A DNA stretch of 64,000 bases from Dipteronia dyeriana (taxonomy: Eukaryota > Streptophyta > Magnoliopsida > Sapindales > Sapindaceae): assembly GCA_032871835.1 (NCBI GenBank), contig CM065300.1:69823192-69887191 (forward strand). The letters are read 5' to 3'. The notes under the pieces are model-generated. The model was not told the DNA's origin and ran no database searches. It saw nothing but the letters and a program-made list of their open reading frames with translations. Position numbers and translations under genes: made by a program. Below are positions 1 to 10,929 of this stretch, piece after piece. Numbering within the stretch: position 1 is the first letter of the stretch; the number at the start of each line of letters is the position of its first letter.

Positions 1-250
1 CAACGGTGGTAGTTCTTCTAGATGAGATCTTCTACCTTGCATTCACCGTTGAAACCTGAAAAAAAAGACAGACACACAGTAAACTACGAAAAAGAAAATA
101 AAGAAAAATAAAAACCAAAAATAAAAAAATTAACGACTCAACTACCTAACTAACTAAATCTATTAACTAAAACTAGAATTAACCAATAAATTCACTAATC
201 CCCGGTAGCGGCATTCAAAACTTGATTGCTTGAAATCGTGTTCATAACAA
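1..250 (-). mobile_element. Ty3/gypsy internal leader with degenerate PBS
   Basis: Read on the minus strand, the sequence just downstream of the LTR contains a block at 197-213 that resembles the tRNA-Asp type primer site (GGCGCCGTTGCCGGGGA) used by Athila/TAT gypsy elements, with several changes. The rest (1-196) is AT-rich and has no ORF of note, as expected for the start of an internal domain that continues outside the window. The PBS assignment rests on one imperfect match plus its position next to an LTR end. Confidence 0.5.
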
Positions 251-1642
251 TGATACTCTCAAGTGCACGAATCGTAAGAAACATACAACGGCAAGTATGG
301 ATTGTTTCCACAAAGAAAAGTTATTTACTAATTAAAACTAATTCTAATTTATGTTAAGCAAAACGAACCAAAGTTTGTTGATGAATAAGTTAAAATAAAA
401 ACTAAATTAAATTAATCTAAGAAAGCAATTAAATAGAATTGGTATTGTGATCAAGAGAAGAAAGAAATAGATCATCAAAGATACCCAACTACGTCTACTC
501 AATGTTTCGAATTGACTTTGATAATAAAATATTAATCAAGGTAAGGGTTTGTTATTATCTTAAGTATGATTATGACTGTATGATCCTGGGATGAATCAAG
601 TAATTTCAATTATACTTTACCCATAGATCAATGGTGCAAACTGCAATTGAAAACCCATTAAGTGCAAGAACAATGAACCAAAACCTACTTCCATAGATCA
701 ATGCTAAGATTAGTTTTCCCAATTCAATTGAGTATTAATAAAGATTATGTATAGATCAATACTCCAACCTCAATTATTAAATGATCAAAACTCTATATTC
801 ATGCCAACTTATGATCATGCATTAACGAGAATAAAGAATTAAGACGTATATTGAATTGAATGAATCAAAACTTAAATGAATTAAAATATTCAATTCTGAC
901 AAAGAGCATTTATAAAGGTTCACATTGATTCCCTAGTTATGGGATTAGTTATACATGATAAAGATAAAAAGACAAGAGAAAGAAAAGATAAAACCCATTG
1001 AGGCATCTAATGAATTCTTCAAGTCTTTAATGTTGAAATCTTCTTTTTCTTCAAATCTTCAATGTGTAAAGATGGATGAAAGGGAATTGTTGTATAAGGT
1101 AGCTGTGTATTTTGTTTCGAAGAGGTATGTAGAAAAGTGGTGTCTAAGCTGTGTCCCAAAACCCTAAAAACATGATGTATTTATATGAGACACAAATCGG
1201 AATGAATTCAGAAATCCAAATTTGGTGAGGAATTGACCGATCACCGTTGTGGGTGGCACAACGGTCTAACAACGGTAAGCTTCTTAGCATGATTATTTTG
1301 GATACTGCTGTTATAATACACATCGTCCTTACAGTGGTGTTGGAGCGGTAGATTACTGTCTTCATAGCGCTATTGCACTGCTATGATAATTAACAACGGT
1401 CTTGACATTGCTTCAGGAAAATTGCATATAAGTCCCTCAATTCTTCAATAATTGCCCTTTTCGTCTAAAATTCTCCAAACACATAACTTAGATCCAACAA
1501 CCTAAAAATGCTCAAACAAACAATTTAAATACCTAAAAGGCTTAAGAAACAAGAAATTGATTGGATGAATGAGGATACAAAACATAAGCAAATAATGACC
1601 GATCAATGGAAATCTGGAAGAAGAGGTATTTATAGATCCTCT
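251..1642 (-). mobile_element. Ty3/gypsy LTR, minus strand, truncated at its 5' end
   Basis: An LTR-like block begins with TGATACTCTC on the plus strand, which is the CA end of a minus-strand LTR, and holds the motif CAAGTGCACGAATCG (260-274) often seen near the ends of plant gypsy LTRs. It carries a TATA-like stretch (minus, about 1171-1187) and an island of ACAACGGT-type words at about 1225-1405. The far end is lost at the junction with the copia RT fragment near 1643. The ORFs of 60-74 codons here are not credible genes. Layout and word composition resemble the H-type LTRs at 7994 and 51371, but I could not establish that they are one family. Confidence 0.5.
1171..1187 (-). promoter_or_regulatory. 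TATA box of the gypsy LTR
   Basis: On the minus strand the block reads CATATAAATACATCATG. It sits directly downstream of the ACAACGGT-rich island and upstream of a polypurine/AT leader, the usual place for a core promoter in a plant LTR. Inferred from position and motif only. Confidence 0.4.
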
Positions 1643-1685
1643 TTCTGGGTTTGAGGGAGAATTCAAAAACGGTAAAGTGTGTAAG
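1643..1685 (+). pseudogene. Element B reverse transcriptase, fragment 1
   Basis: A short in-frame piece (GFEGEFKNGKVCK-like) precedes the A1 insertion. It is the conserved stretch just upstream of the copia LYGLKQ motif, and it joins the sequence at 4138 once the A1 solo LTR and one copy of GTAAG are ignored. The left border near 1643 is the truncation point against the gypsy LTR and is uncertain by some tens of bases. Confidence 0.7.
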
Positions 1686-2164
1686 TGTTGGGATTATGCT
1701 CGATATCAAGAGTATAATAATGTATTTGACAATTTTTTCATATTAATAAAGTGATTTCTAGTTTAACAAATATTATAGCATTTATAGTTTAATTATTATA
1801 ATTGTCAAAAGTAAATAATCATAAGGTCAAAAGACTATGAGAAAAGAAGAATTGTTCATACATCTAGATATGTATGAGGTAGACATAATTCTTTAGTTAG
1901 TCTTGAATAATATTACAACTTAAGATAAAAGGTTGGGCGTCTTTATCTTGTCAAAGTTGTAGATTCTTTTGCTAGCATTTGAGTGGGATCAAATGTGTTA
2001 TGATGAGTCTAAAATCATCAAAGTGTGGTGTCTTTGGGTAAAATAATCTAGTGCACTGGGTGCATTGAATATGATCACAATGAAATACTTTATCTAGAAC
2101 CGTCAATGGATAAAAGTTTTCATTTGAAGACAATCAGAGAGTCTATCTTAATCCTGAGATAAAT

Positions 2165-2226
2165 GATGGACTTATGGTTGCAAGTGTTATCATTTGATGG
2201 ACTTATGGTTGCAAGTGTTATCATTT
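2165..2226. repeat. 31-bp tandem duplication inside A1 LTR
   Basis: Two adjacent identical 31-bp units (2165-2195 and 2196-2226) begin GATGGACTTATGGTTGC. The corresponding place in A3, A4 and A5 has one unit, so the duplication is private to A1. Confidence 0.9.
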
Positions 2227-3224
2227 GAGCTATCAATGAGTATGATTATATAGCATAGTCTATCCTCGATAGTTTGGTGGTATTCATTTATTAATCGATA
2301 GAGGACTTCATTTATAAATATGGACATCGTGGCTTCATTTATTAAATGAGAGTAGAATATCATCACATGAATGTTTTGAGGTATTGGATATTAAATCTTA
2401 ACGTTAAGTTTTCAATAGTGTCTATTGAAACATGGCTTCTGGACAAGTCAAAATATCCAAGTTCAAAACGTGGTCATATGAGTAAATATGGTAACTTGGA
2501 GAGCTATAGGCGGTCTATGAGCTCTTGGCGATTAATGATATTCTTCACGAGGATACACTTTCTTCAATAAGGTTTTAGGGTATGAGTGAGTAACATCAAC
2601 TTATTCTATATTTATTTAAGAGTTCAATTTTAGTTCTTTAGTGGAGCAAAGTAAAATTAAATAGATCGGACCTAAGTGAATCATTTATTGATTGTGATTG
2701 GGTTGTGTCTATTGGAGCTTAAATCTAGATAGCCCGCCAAGGTTCCCAATCCACACGAACTTGCATGGTTCACTTGATATATTCTATCGGACCAATTTAG
2801 GGGTCCATCTAGAATTGTATTGAGGCATGTGGACTTGTTTCTTTTTGTAAGAATGGGTCTAGTTCACATGTGGACTTTTTATAAAGGTCAAATGGATTTA
2901 ATAAAGTAAGAAAATAATATATTGGCCCATATATATTGGTATGGGTGGTAAGGCTATTTAGAATAACTTAATTATATTATATTATTTTATTATTTAATTA
3001 AATGGAAATTAATTAATTTGTTGACTAATTAATTATATAATTAAAAGTCAAAATCTTTTTCCTAGTAGGAGATGGTCTCCTAAAATTATACTATTGTTGG
3101 TAGTATAATTAATGTTAAAGACTATATTTGATAAGTAGATAAATAAAATGAATTATTTATCTAATCAAATTAGGAAGTCTTTAATATGGTTACAAATACA
3201 CTATTGAGTTGGATTAGGGGTCTT

Positions 3225-3490
3225 GGAGTAGGATAGAATTCCTTTTTGAAAAGGATTCTTAACCACCAAGTAAATCTACCTAAGGAAAGGGTTCTTAACT
3301 ACCAAGTAAATCCTTCTTAGGAAAAGAATTAAGTCTCCTAATTATATTCTATGAAATTTCGGCCAGCTATGTATATATAAGAGGAGGATAGAATTCCTCT
3401 TAGATAAGGATTATTAACTACAAAATAAATCCACCTAAGTAAATGATTCTTGCCAACCAAGTAAATCCTTCTTAGGAGAGGACTTATGAT
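3225..3490 (+). repeat. U3 tandem motif array upstream of A1 TATA box
   Basis: Imperfect units of roughly 35-40 bp contain the words ACCAAGTAAATC, CTAAGGAAAGG and ATTCTTAAC. They are repeated about five times, broken once by a segment containing GAAATTTCGGCCAGC. The array abuts the TATA box. The same array occurs in A2, A3, A4 and A5 with differing copy number. ACCAACCAAG in one unit resembles a plant MYB AC-element; an enhancer role is inference by analogy with tobacco Tnt1 and Tto1 U3 repeats. Confidence 0.7.
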
Positions 3491-3503
3491 CCTATATATA
3501 TAG
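3491..3503 (+). promoter_or_regulatory. TATA box of A1 LTR
   Basis: CCTATATATATAGG lies at the downstream edge of the U3 array, about 1.8 kb into the LTR. The aligned position is CTATATATAT in A3 and CCTATAAATATAGG in A4, and has expanded to a long (TA)n in A2. Confidence 0.55.
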
Positions 3504-4137
3504 GTTGGAAATTTCGGCCAGCTCTAATTAATTGCAAGAATTAATTTCGGCCAAGATTGGGATTTTCTAGAGAGAGAATTCGGCCAAGCAAAAGGGAATT
3601 TTGAGGGAGAAAAATTTAGTTTTTACTCTGGACAAAATTCGACCAACTCATAGAGATAGTGTGAATTCAGCCAAGAAGAGAAATAGGGGAACAATTTTGT
3701 TTTCGATAGTACTCTAGTATCCTTTATATCAAAAGGGTTTTGTATACAACATCGAATCAAGGTTCACGCGAGTTTCAATCAAATTGATTGATAATTCACA
3801 AGTGGCCCGACGTTATTGTTTTTTCTCTTGGAGGATTATTATGACTAACAAGGAACAAGATTTTGTTTGTTTCCATCCTTCGGTATACAAGATAAAGAAA
3901 GGGAGCCCACACCCCTAGGTGATTCACGTTTGTGATTGGATTGTAAGATCTTACGGAATCAATTCGGCACTTGTTCAATCGTCATGAGAAAAAGGTACGA
4001 CACTTTTTATATACATCAATTAATCTATGGTTAATGTTCTTGTTATTATAAAGGGAAATTTTTTATTTATACACAAACCTTAATTTTATAAATTTTCTCA
4101 CGCTTCCACTACAAGTGTTTTTTTTCCCTACAGTAAG

Positions 4138-4723
4138 TTGGTGAAATCCTTGTATGGATTGAAGCAATCACCTAGAGCCTGGTTTGAGAAGTTTGGAAAG
4201 GTTGTGAGAAGATTCGGGTATAGCCAAAGCCAAGGGGACCATACATTCTTCTTTAAACATTCAAGTGGATGGAAGAAGGCTATTCTAATTGTGTATGTAG
4301 ATAACATCATCATGGCCAGAGATGATGTTAAGGAGATAAGAAGACTAAAAAAGATGTTGGCTCAAGAGTTTGAAGTCAAAGATCTAGACGACTTAAAGTA
4401 TTTTTTGGAATGGAGTTTGATAGGTAAAAATTGGGGATTTTTGTTTCTCAGAGAAAATACATCCTAGATTTATTAGGAGAGACTGGGATGATAGGCTGCA
4501 AGGTTGTGGAAACCCTAATAGAACCAAATTTGAAACTTGAGGCTGCTAAACCACAAAGTCAAGTAGACTGTGAACAATATCAGAGGTTAGTGGAAAAAAT
4601 GATCTACTTAGATCACACTCGACCTGACATCTCATTTTTAGTCAACATGGTGAGTCAATTCATGCATACAATAAGACCAGAACATAATAAAGCAACTTTA
4701 AGAATCCTGAGATATCTAAAGGG
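4138..4723 (+). pseudogene. Element B reverse transcriptase, fragment 2
   Basis: The first frame starts with LYGLKQSPRAWF and reaches the catalytic box as IVYVDNIIM, so the second catalytic aspartate of YVDD is Asn (residue 56 counting from 4138). A frame shift near 4415-4430 moves the rest (FVSQRKYILDLL, then RPDISF and RYLKGT) into the next frame, up to 4748. RT converts the element RNA into DNA inside the virus-like particle; this copy cannot. The frame ends exactly at the D insertion (TSD GACAC at 4724-4728) and resumes at 6952. Confidence 0.85.
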
Positions 4724-4728
4724 GACAC

Positions 4729-6368
4729 TGTTGGGGTTTATGTCCTAAAGATATAATTTGTAAATGGATTTACGAAATAAATAAAGGAAAAAGTTCAATT
4801 CATTCTTGTTGTGTTGTTTATTTTATAACTTGTGTATATATTTAATATCCAAGATTGCAGGATGCAATCTCGAACTGTGTATATAAGTGTCATATACAGA
4901 TGGATACAGTAAGAGACATGCAATCTAAAGAGTCCATAAATAACAAATAAAGCTAGGTACTTTATTTGTGGTTAATCTATAGTTGCGGTCCATTCCGTAA
5001 TGTACGATGATTCTATCCTGAATCATTCATTTGGAGATATGAGAATGGAGGCACCTTGTATGATGTGATCATATAGGATTGAGTCATGATCTATATGAAT
5101 CTCTTACCAAGATCCATTTACCGATGATATTCATATATATCAACTAATGATGGCTATATATGGGTGATCTTAATCTTGTGTGTCTTATCGACTGCTTCAG
5201 GTTAAATCGTGGTCTTTGATATACCATGGGTGAGGTCATATACATTTCCTGATCAATATACTCCGTATGTTGGGATTGCGGTTTGGCTTGTGGCTGAGAA
5301 GATTTATATGTAATAGTGGAATCCACTCATTCTTGTGAGAAGTAGATGGTAGTTCCCTTAAGGGTTGATACGGGGCTTGGACAATATGTGCGCTCTCCTA
5401 GTTCTGTGAGGAAATATGATTTATTGTTCATTATACAATCAATGGTACTTAAAAGATATATGTAATTAAAGGGGTATAACGGACATTATGACCTAGCTCT
5501 AATTATGAACTATTGTGGAGGATCACACAATATGTAATACCTATATCGATGGACATCGAGTTGTATCGATCTGTGTAAAAGCATCTACAGTTGAGAGAGT
5601 GCAGCTCCGGGTTTTTAGTGGAATAACACTGGAATTAATAATCAAGGAATATTAATTAAAGAGTTTAATTAATGATTTCGAGGATTATTGGAGCTCAAAA
5701 TACCGTGGGTCCATTATGGCCCCTTGCTAGCCCGATCGATTTAGGTAACAAGGGTCACGGTTAATTAATTGGATTGTCCAATTAATTGTGTTACAAAAGT
5801 GACACGTATATATTCAAGAATTAATTGAATAATGAGATTATTTAATTAATGAATGTTAATAGTTAAATTAATTCAATAATTAGATTATTTAATTATATTA
5901 ATAATAATGAATTATTAATTAACTATTAATTGGAGGGTGTTAGTTGATATATGGATTTAGGTGAAGATAAAATAATAGGATTATTTTATTTTACTAAATT
6001 ATTTATCTAAGTATTTGAATTTAATTTTAAATTTAACATACTTATTATCACTTTTAATATATTAGATATATTTGAAAAGGATAATTAAAAGATATATATC
6101 AATTATAACACAAGAGATTGCATTGGATGCAAATTGGTGTGTGCACATGAAACAATAGTCAAAAGAAGAATTTGCATATGATATATATACATAATATATA
6201 TATAAATATATGTACATATATTTATATATACACGCAAGTGGAAGTGTGAGGCACAAATAAAAGATAGATATCACGGTATTAAAGGTAAAGAAAAACAAAA
6301 TTCAAAATTGGTTTTTGCATATGATGCAAAGTGGGGTATGCTTGAAACAAAAGAAGTAGCAATTGATG

Positions 6369-6458
<90 letters not shown>

Positions 6459-6946
6459 AAAGTGTGCAGATTCGTGAAATATATATATTTGTGAAACAAG
6501 CAGTGCAGGTGTGTGATTTAAGAATATATATATATATTGTTTCATGCTTTGTGTGTTTTTGAAACACATAGAAGAAAGATTTTCTTCAATTCTCTCTACA
6601 TCCTCCATTCAAGTTCTTGAGACCGTGACACGTCCACATGCAATTACCAGTCCCAGGAGATAGCGAGAAAGATCGAATGGTTCAGACAGGAGCACATTGT
6701 AAAGTGAAGGAGCTTCCAAACGTTAGTAAGATTGGTTCAAACATGAGCATATCGAAAAGTGAAGGAGTCTCCTGGTAAGATTTTCTTCTTGATTATATCG
6801 ATTTCAATTTCTTGTGTTTACATATTGTATGTATTAGTTAAAAATAATTACGATCCCAAGTTTACTGGTCCTAGATACATATTATGATATGTATAAAAAT
6901 TTTAAAACCTAGTTCCGCTGCGTAACTAGTGAACGGGGCTCCAACA
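4729..6946 (+). mobile_element. Solo LTR D (copia type), TSD GACAC
   Basis: A 2,218-bp LTR begins TGTTGGGGTTTATG and ends GGGGCTCCAACA, an inverted pair of termini typical of copia LTRs. It is bounded by perfect GACAC duplications (4724-4728, 6947-6951). The end region TTCCGCTGCG resembles the U5 end of family A (TTCCRTTGCG), which suggests plus orientation, but the body is unrelated to A. No second copy occurs in the window. ORFs within it, including repetitive HTHTHT and VCVCVC readings of the microsatellite, are not genes. Confidence 0.88.
6369..6457. repeat. (AT)n(GT)n microsatellite in LTR D
   Basis: An uninterrupted run of about ten AT units passes directly into about 35 GT units. It sits in the promoter-proximal part of the D LTR. 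Confidence 0.97.
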
Positions 6947-6951
6947 GACAC

Positions 6952-7463
6952 ATGTGAAGGGACTATTATTTTCTAATAGGGGTCAATTTCGGGTTGAAGT
7001 TTTCATAGATGCAGATTTGGTTGGTAGTATAACAGATGGAAGATCTACATCCGGCTACTGTACCTTTGTTATAGCAAACTTGGTGACTTGCCGAAGTAAA
7101 TATCAAGGGGTTGTAGCAAGGAGTAATGCCGAGGATGAGTTCAGAGCAGTTGCCTTTGGAATTTGTGAGGTAATCTGGTTAAAAAGGCCTCTTGAAGATT
7201 TAAAGATTTAGATTTCCTCCCATTTGAAGCTGTACTATGACAACAAGTCAACAATTGCCATAGACCATAATCCGATTCTACATGATAAAACCAAACATGT
7301 GAAGATAGGCAAACACTTCATCAAAGAAAAGATAAATAATGGACATATCTGTATGTCCTATCTACCCACCACATAACAAGTGCCAGACATCCTCACAAAA
7401 GGATTATCAGAGAACCAATTTGACAAGTAATATTGCAAGCTGGACATGAGAGACATTTTTTGA
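6952..7463 (+). pseudogene. Element B RNase H domain, 3' end of pol
   Basis: The frame from 6954 reads a copia RNase H with EVFIDADLVGSITDGRSTSGY (Asp of the FTDADWAG box kept, W changed to L), then EDEFRAVAFGICE (the usual AEAEFRA Glu region), and a stop at 7209-7211. After it, YYDNKS and KTKHVKIGKHFIKEKI continue with further stops. The domain degrades the RNA strand during reverse transcription. It is the direct continuation of the RT fragment ending at 4723 and is followed by the polypurine tract. Confidence 0.85.
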
Positions 7464-7469
7464 CCAGCT

Positions 7470-7479
7470 TGAGGGGGAG
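7470..7479 (+). other. Polypurine tract of element B
   Basis: TGAGGGGGAG lies immediately before the LTR start TGTTGG, as required for plus-strand DNA priming. Confidence 0.8.
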
Positions 7480-7740
7480 TGTTGGAAAGTGTTGACTAGG
7501 AATGATTCTAAGAGTAAAATCCTAGGATAATTTCTAGGAATTAAATTCCTTTAACTGTTGTCTAAATGAGTTGACTAATTGATTAGCTAATTAGTATGAA
7601 TTTATATCCTTAATTGTAAGCAGTCTCTTGTGTATATATATAAGACCTATTGTAATTCTTTTGAAATACAATCAATACAAATCAATATACAGAAATCTTT
7701 AAGTGCACTCAAACACAACAACTCATATTCTATGCCAACA
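7480..7740 (+). mobile_element. 3' LTR of element B
   Basis: A 261-bp LTR starts TGTTGGAAAGTG and ends TATGCCAACA, with a TATA-like TGTATATATATAAG at about 7629-7643 and a string of AATACAATCAATAC before the end. The short length and position directly after RNase H and the polypurine tract fix it as the 3' LTR. There is no 5' partner in the window, so no target duplication can be tested. Confidence 0.88.
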
Positions 7741-7993
7741 TGGTCATGGATATCTAGTCAAACTAAATTTAGGTATATAAATCCAACTCTACTTTAGTTA
7801 TCCTAAGCCAATCTAGGTTACTTGATCTTCAAGCCAACTCAATCTCCAAGTAGCTTGCTTTGCTGGTGAAGCTTTCCTTATCTTGGTAGACTTGTGCCAC
7901 GCTTGTAACTCGTATGAAGTCTTTCCGTATCTTACAACTTGCACGCCAAGCCATCTTACACACCAGGCAAAGCTTTGATGTCTCGCCTAATCG
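7741..7993. other. Unassigned 253 bp between B and H
   Basis: No recognisable LTR ends, coding domain or repeat. It may be the flank into which B or H inserted, and is one of the few stretches not claimed by a retroelement here. Confidence 0.5.
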
Positions 7994-8169
7994 TGCCAAA
8001 ATTGTTATATATTTTGGCCCTAAATTCCATTTCCTTTGTCTCATTTTCGTGTGTTTTTGCATGTCTTATGGCTCTTTGATATGTTTGCAGGCAATTAGGT
8101 ACATTTTGGAAGAAAGGTTGGAAAACGTGGAATTGTACAGAAAATAGGCCAAATCGATAAAGGAAAGAA

Positions 8170-8400
8170 GCATCAGTGCGCTGGTACTGCGCGGGTCCTT
8201 ACCCGCGCACCACCAGTGCACAAACTGCACAACAGAGTAAACCCGAGAAGCAGATCAAACACCCATCAGGTCATTATGCGGGTTTCTACATGCGCACTAC
8301 CTGTGCATATAGCAAAACCATAGAAGATCATCAGAGGAAACCAGATCATTGCACGGGTAACTGTACGAGTCCCTACTCGCGTTATACCTGCACATTTTGA
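8170..8400. repeat. GC-rich repeat island in H LTR U3
   Basis: There are about three imperfect units of 80-90 bp. Each has a TGCRCGGGT word, a CCTTACCCGCGCAC-like word and an end in ACCWGTGCAC. Local inverted repeats (GCGGGT...ACCCGC) could form hairpins. It lies upstream of the expanded TATA region at 8451. The 74-codon ORF over it is an artefact of GC content. Confidence 0.7.
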
Positions 8401-8447
8401 ACGTTAGAACTACCACATCAACATTTCAGACCTAGTTTTGGAAAGTC

Positions 8448-8450
<3 letters not shown>

Positions 8451-8482
<32 letters not shown>
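8451..8482. repeat. (AT)n at the TATA position of H LTR
   Basis: CTTTATATATAT continues for about 16 AT units. The aligned place in the other H copy is CCTTATAAATATC, so the core promoter appears to have expanded into a microsatellite here. Confidence 0.75.
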
Positions 8483-8485
<3 letters not shown>

Positions 8486-8617
8486 TATTCTTTTTTCGAA
8501 AAGTGGAACTCTACAATCATCTCTTCCACCCATCATATCCTCTCATACATTTTCTCACATCTCTAATCACTAACCCTAGATCTATGAATCATCCTTTACA
8601 AAATCTAACCATCATCT

Positions 8618-10901
8618 TGCAGGGAAAAATCGGTTCAAAAGGCGGCAGAAGCGTAAAACTAGGGTTTGAAATATTTTTAAAATTTTCCCTTTAAAAGAAT
8701 GAACCTTAACACTAGATTAATTGACGTATATTAAAAGTATCATACATTTTTTTTCTCGTGACGATTGAACTAGCGCCGAATTGAATCCGTAAGATCTTCC
8801 AATCCAATCACAAATGTGAATCACTTAGGAGTGTGAGCTCCCTTTCATTAAATTGTATACCTGAGGATGGAAACAAACAAAATATTTTTCTTTGTTAGTC
8901 ACAATAATCTTCCAAGAGAAAATCCAAGAACGTTCGGTCACCTGTGAATTATCAATCTACTTGATTGAAATTTGCTTGAACCCGATTCAATTTCTATACA
9001 CAAAACCCTTTTGATGTAAATGATACTAGTGTACTATCGAAAACAAAAACGTTCCCTTTTTTTCTCTTATTGACCGAATTCACACCCTATATCTATGAGT
9101 TGATCGAATTTTATCTAGAGCAAAAAACTAAATTTTTCTCTCTCAAAATTCTCTCTGATAACACCCTAGCCTTTGCCGAAAATTCACTTAGAATTAAGCC
9201 TTGGTCAAAATTTATATGTAGTATAAATAGGAGACCAAATCCTATTCTAAGAAGGATTTACTTGGTGGGCAAGAATAATTTCCTTAGGTGGATTTATAGA
9301 ATCCTTTTCAAAAAAGAATTATTTTCTACACCACGACTCATAATAAAACTCAAATAGTGTATTTATTCAATAACCAATTATTGAGTATAAATTAAATTGT
9401 GACTAAATAAAAAACTTTCTAATTTGACCAACTGTCAATTAGAGTCCTAATAATAATCAAATACTTCCTAATTTGACTAGATAAATAAATTCATTTTATT
9501 TATCTACTTATCAAATATAGTATTTGATACTTATCATATTACCAACAATAATATGACTCTAGCAGACCATCTTCTACTAGGAAAAAGATTTTGATTTTTA
9601 ATTAAATAATTAATTAATTAATTTCCATTTAATTAATTAATAAAATAAAAAACAATATATAAGACTAATAAATAGTCCCTTGCCGCCCAAGCCAATATTG
9701 TTTTTTCTATTTATTAAATCCAATTGACCTTAATAAAAAGCCCACATGTGAACTAGATCCATTCTTACTAAAAATGAAACAAGTCCATATGCCTTAATAC
9801 AATTCTAGATGGATCCATAAATTGGTCCGGTAGAATATATCAAATGATCCATGCAGTTCGTGTGGATTTTGGATCTTGGCGGACTATCTAAATTTAAGCT
9901 CCAATAGGCACAACCCAATTACAATCAACAAATGATTCACTTAGGTCCGATCTATTAATTTTAGTTCATTCCACTAAAGAACTAAAATTGAACTCTTAAA
10001 TAAAGATGCAATAATTTAATATTGCTCATTCATACCCTAGACAATCTTTATGGAGATAGTGTATCCTCGTGAAGAATACCAGTAATAGTTAAGAGCTCAT
10101 AGACTACCTATAGCTCTCCAAGTTACCATATTTACTCATATGACCACATTTTGAACTTGGATATTTTGACTTGTCTATAAGTGATATTTCAATAGACACT
10201 ATCGAAAACTTAACGTTAAGATTTAATATCCAATACCTCAAAATATCCATATGATGGTATTCTACTCACATTTAATAAATAGAGCCACGATGTCCATATT
10301 TATAACTGAAGTCTTCTATCGATTAACAAATGAATACCACCAAACTATCGAGGATAGACTATAATATATAATCGTACTCATTGATAGCTCAAATGATAAC
10401 ACTTGCAACCATAAGTCCATCATTTATCTCAGGATTGAGATAAACTCTCTGATTGTCCTCAAGTGAAAACTTTTATCCACTGACGGTTGTGGATAAATTA
10501 ATTCACTGTGATCCTATTCAATGCACCTAGTGCACTAGATTCTTTTTCCCAAAGACACCACACTTTGACGATTTTAGACTCATCATAACACATTTGATCC
10601 CATTCAAATGCTAGCAAAAGAATCTACAACTTTAACAAGATAAATGCTGCCAACCTTTATCTAAAGTTGTGAATATTGTTCAAGACTAACTAAAGAATTG
10701 TGTCTACTTCATACATATCCAGATGCATGAACAATTCTTCTTTTCTCATAGTCTTTAGACCTTATGATTATTTAATTTTGACAATTATAATAATTAAACT
10801 GTAAATGCTATAAGAGTTGATAAACTAGAAATCACTTTTATTAATATTAAACGATTGTCAAAAACATTATTACACTCTCGCTACTGAGCATAATCCTAAC
10901 A
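8618..10901 (-). mobile_element. 3' LTR of A5 (minus)
   Basis: This 2,284-bp LTR reads on the plus strand from TGCAGGGAAAAATCGG to CATAATCCTAACA. Its partner at 30290-32578 is within a few bases in length and follows the same sequence. TATA on the minus strand lies opposite GTATAAATAGG (9221-9231). U3 motif units (GGATTTACTTGGTGG and GGAAAGAATTATT-like on plus) are fewer than in A1 or A3. Confidence 0.92.
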
Positions 10902-10914
10902 ATCTCCCACTTTC
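10902..10914 (-). other. Polypurine tract of A5
   Basis: On the minus strand the block reads GAAAGTGGGAGAT, directly before the LTR start TGTTAGGATTATG. The same tract is seen at 46092-46104 (A3) and 60316-60329 (A4). Confidence 0.85.
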
Positions 10915-10929
10915 TCTATTGTAGGTGTG

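Larger units (their letters stand above)
1686..4132 (+). mobile_element. Solo LTR A1 (family A copia), TSD GTAAG
   Basis: A 2,447-bp LTR starts TGTTGGGATTATGCTC and ends TTTTTCCCTACA, the termini seen in all family A copies. It is flanked by a perfect 5-bp duplication, GTAAG at 1681-1685 and 4133-4137, so it is a solo LTR left by recombination between the two LTRs of a former full element. The U3 carries a tandem array before the TATA box. A 31-bp tandem duplication at 2165-2226 is not in the other copies. The 74-codon ORF at 2346-2570 is LTR sequence, not a gene. The orientation is plus, matching A3 and A4. Confidence 0.93.
1643..7740 (+). mobile_element. Ty1/copia element B, 5'-truncated, split by two solo LTRs
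   Basis: The pieces at 1643-1685, 4138-4728 and 6952-7740 are consecutive parts of one copia pol. They run from the reverse transcriptase core through RNase H, a polypurine tract and a short 3' LTR. The two gaps are solo LTRs whose flanking 5-bp duplications (GTAAG, GACAC) restore continuity of the reading frame. Everything upstream of the RT core, including the 5' LTR, gag, protease and integrase, is absent. It is one of the oldest layers of this cluster because it has been a target twice. Confidence 0.85.
7994..8617 (+). mobile_element. H-type gypsy LTR, first part
   Basis: It begins TGCCAAAATTGTTATATATTTTGG, nearly the same as the minus-strand block that ends at 52369. Both share the following text with CTTATGGCTCTTT and a GC-rich island of CGCGGGT/ACCCGCG words before a TATA region. 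The LTR is interrupted at 8618 by A5 (TSD CATCT at 8613-8617) and resumes at 32584. Assignment to gypsy rests on general layout and word composition; no H coding domain is attached. Confidence 0.6.

Noticed and set aside
6271..6567. Overlapping ORFs of 65-98 codons rich in HTHTHT or VCVCVC
   Set aside because: They are translations of the (GT)n(AT)n microsatellite in LTR D, open only because the repeat has no stop.
7741..7993. Host gene exon between elements
   Set aside because: No frame with recognisable protein features and no splice-site pattern; left as unassigned.
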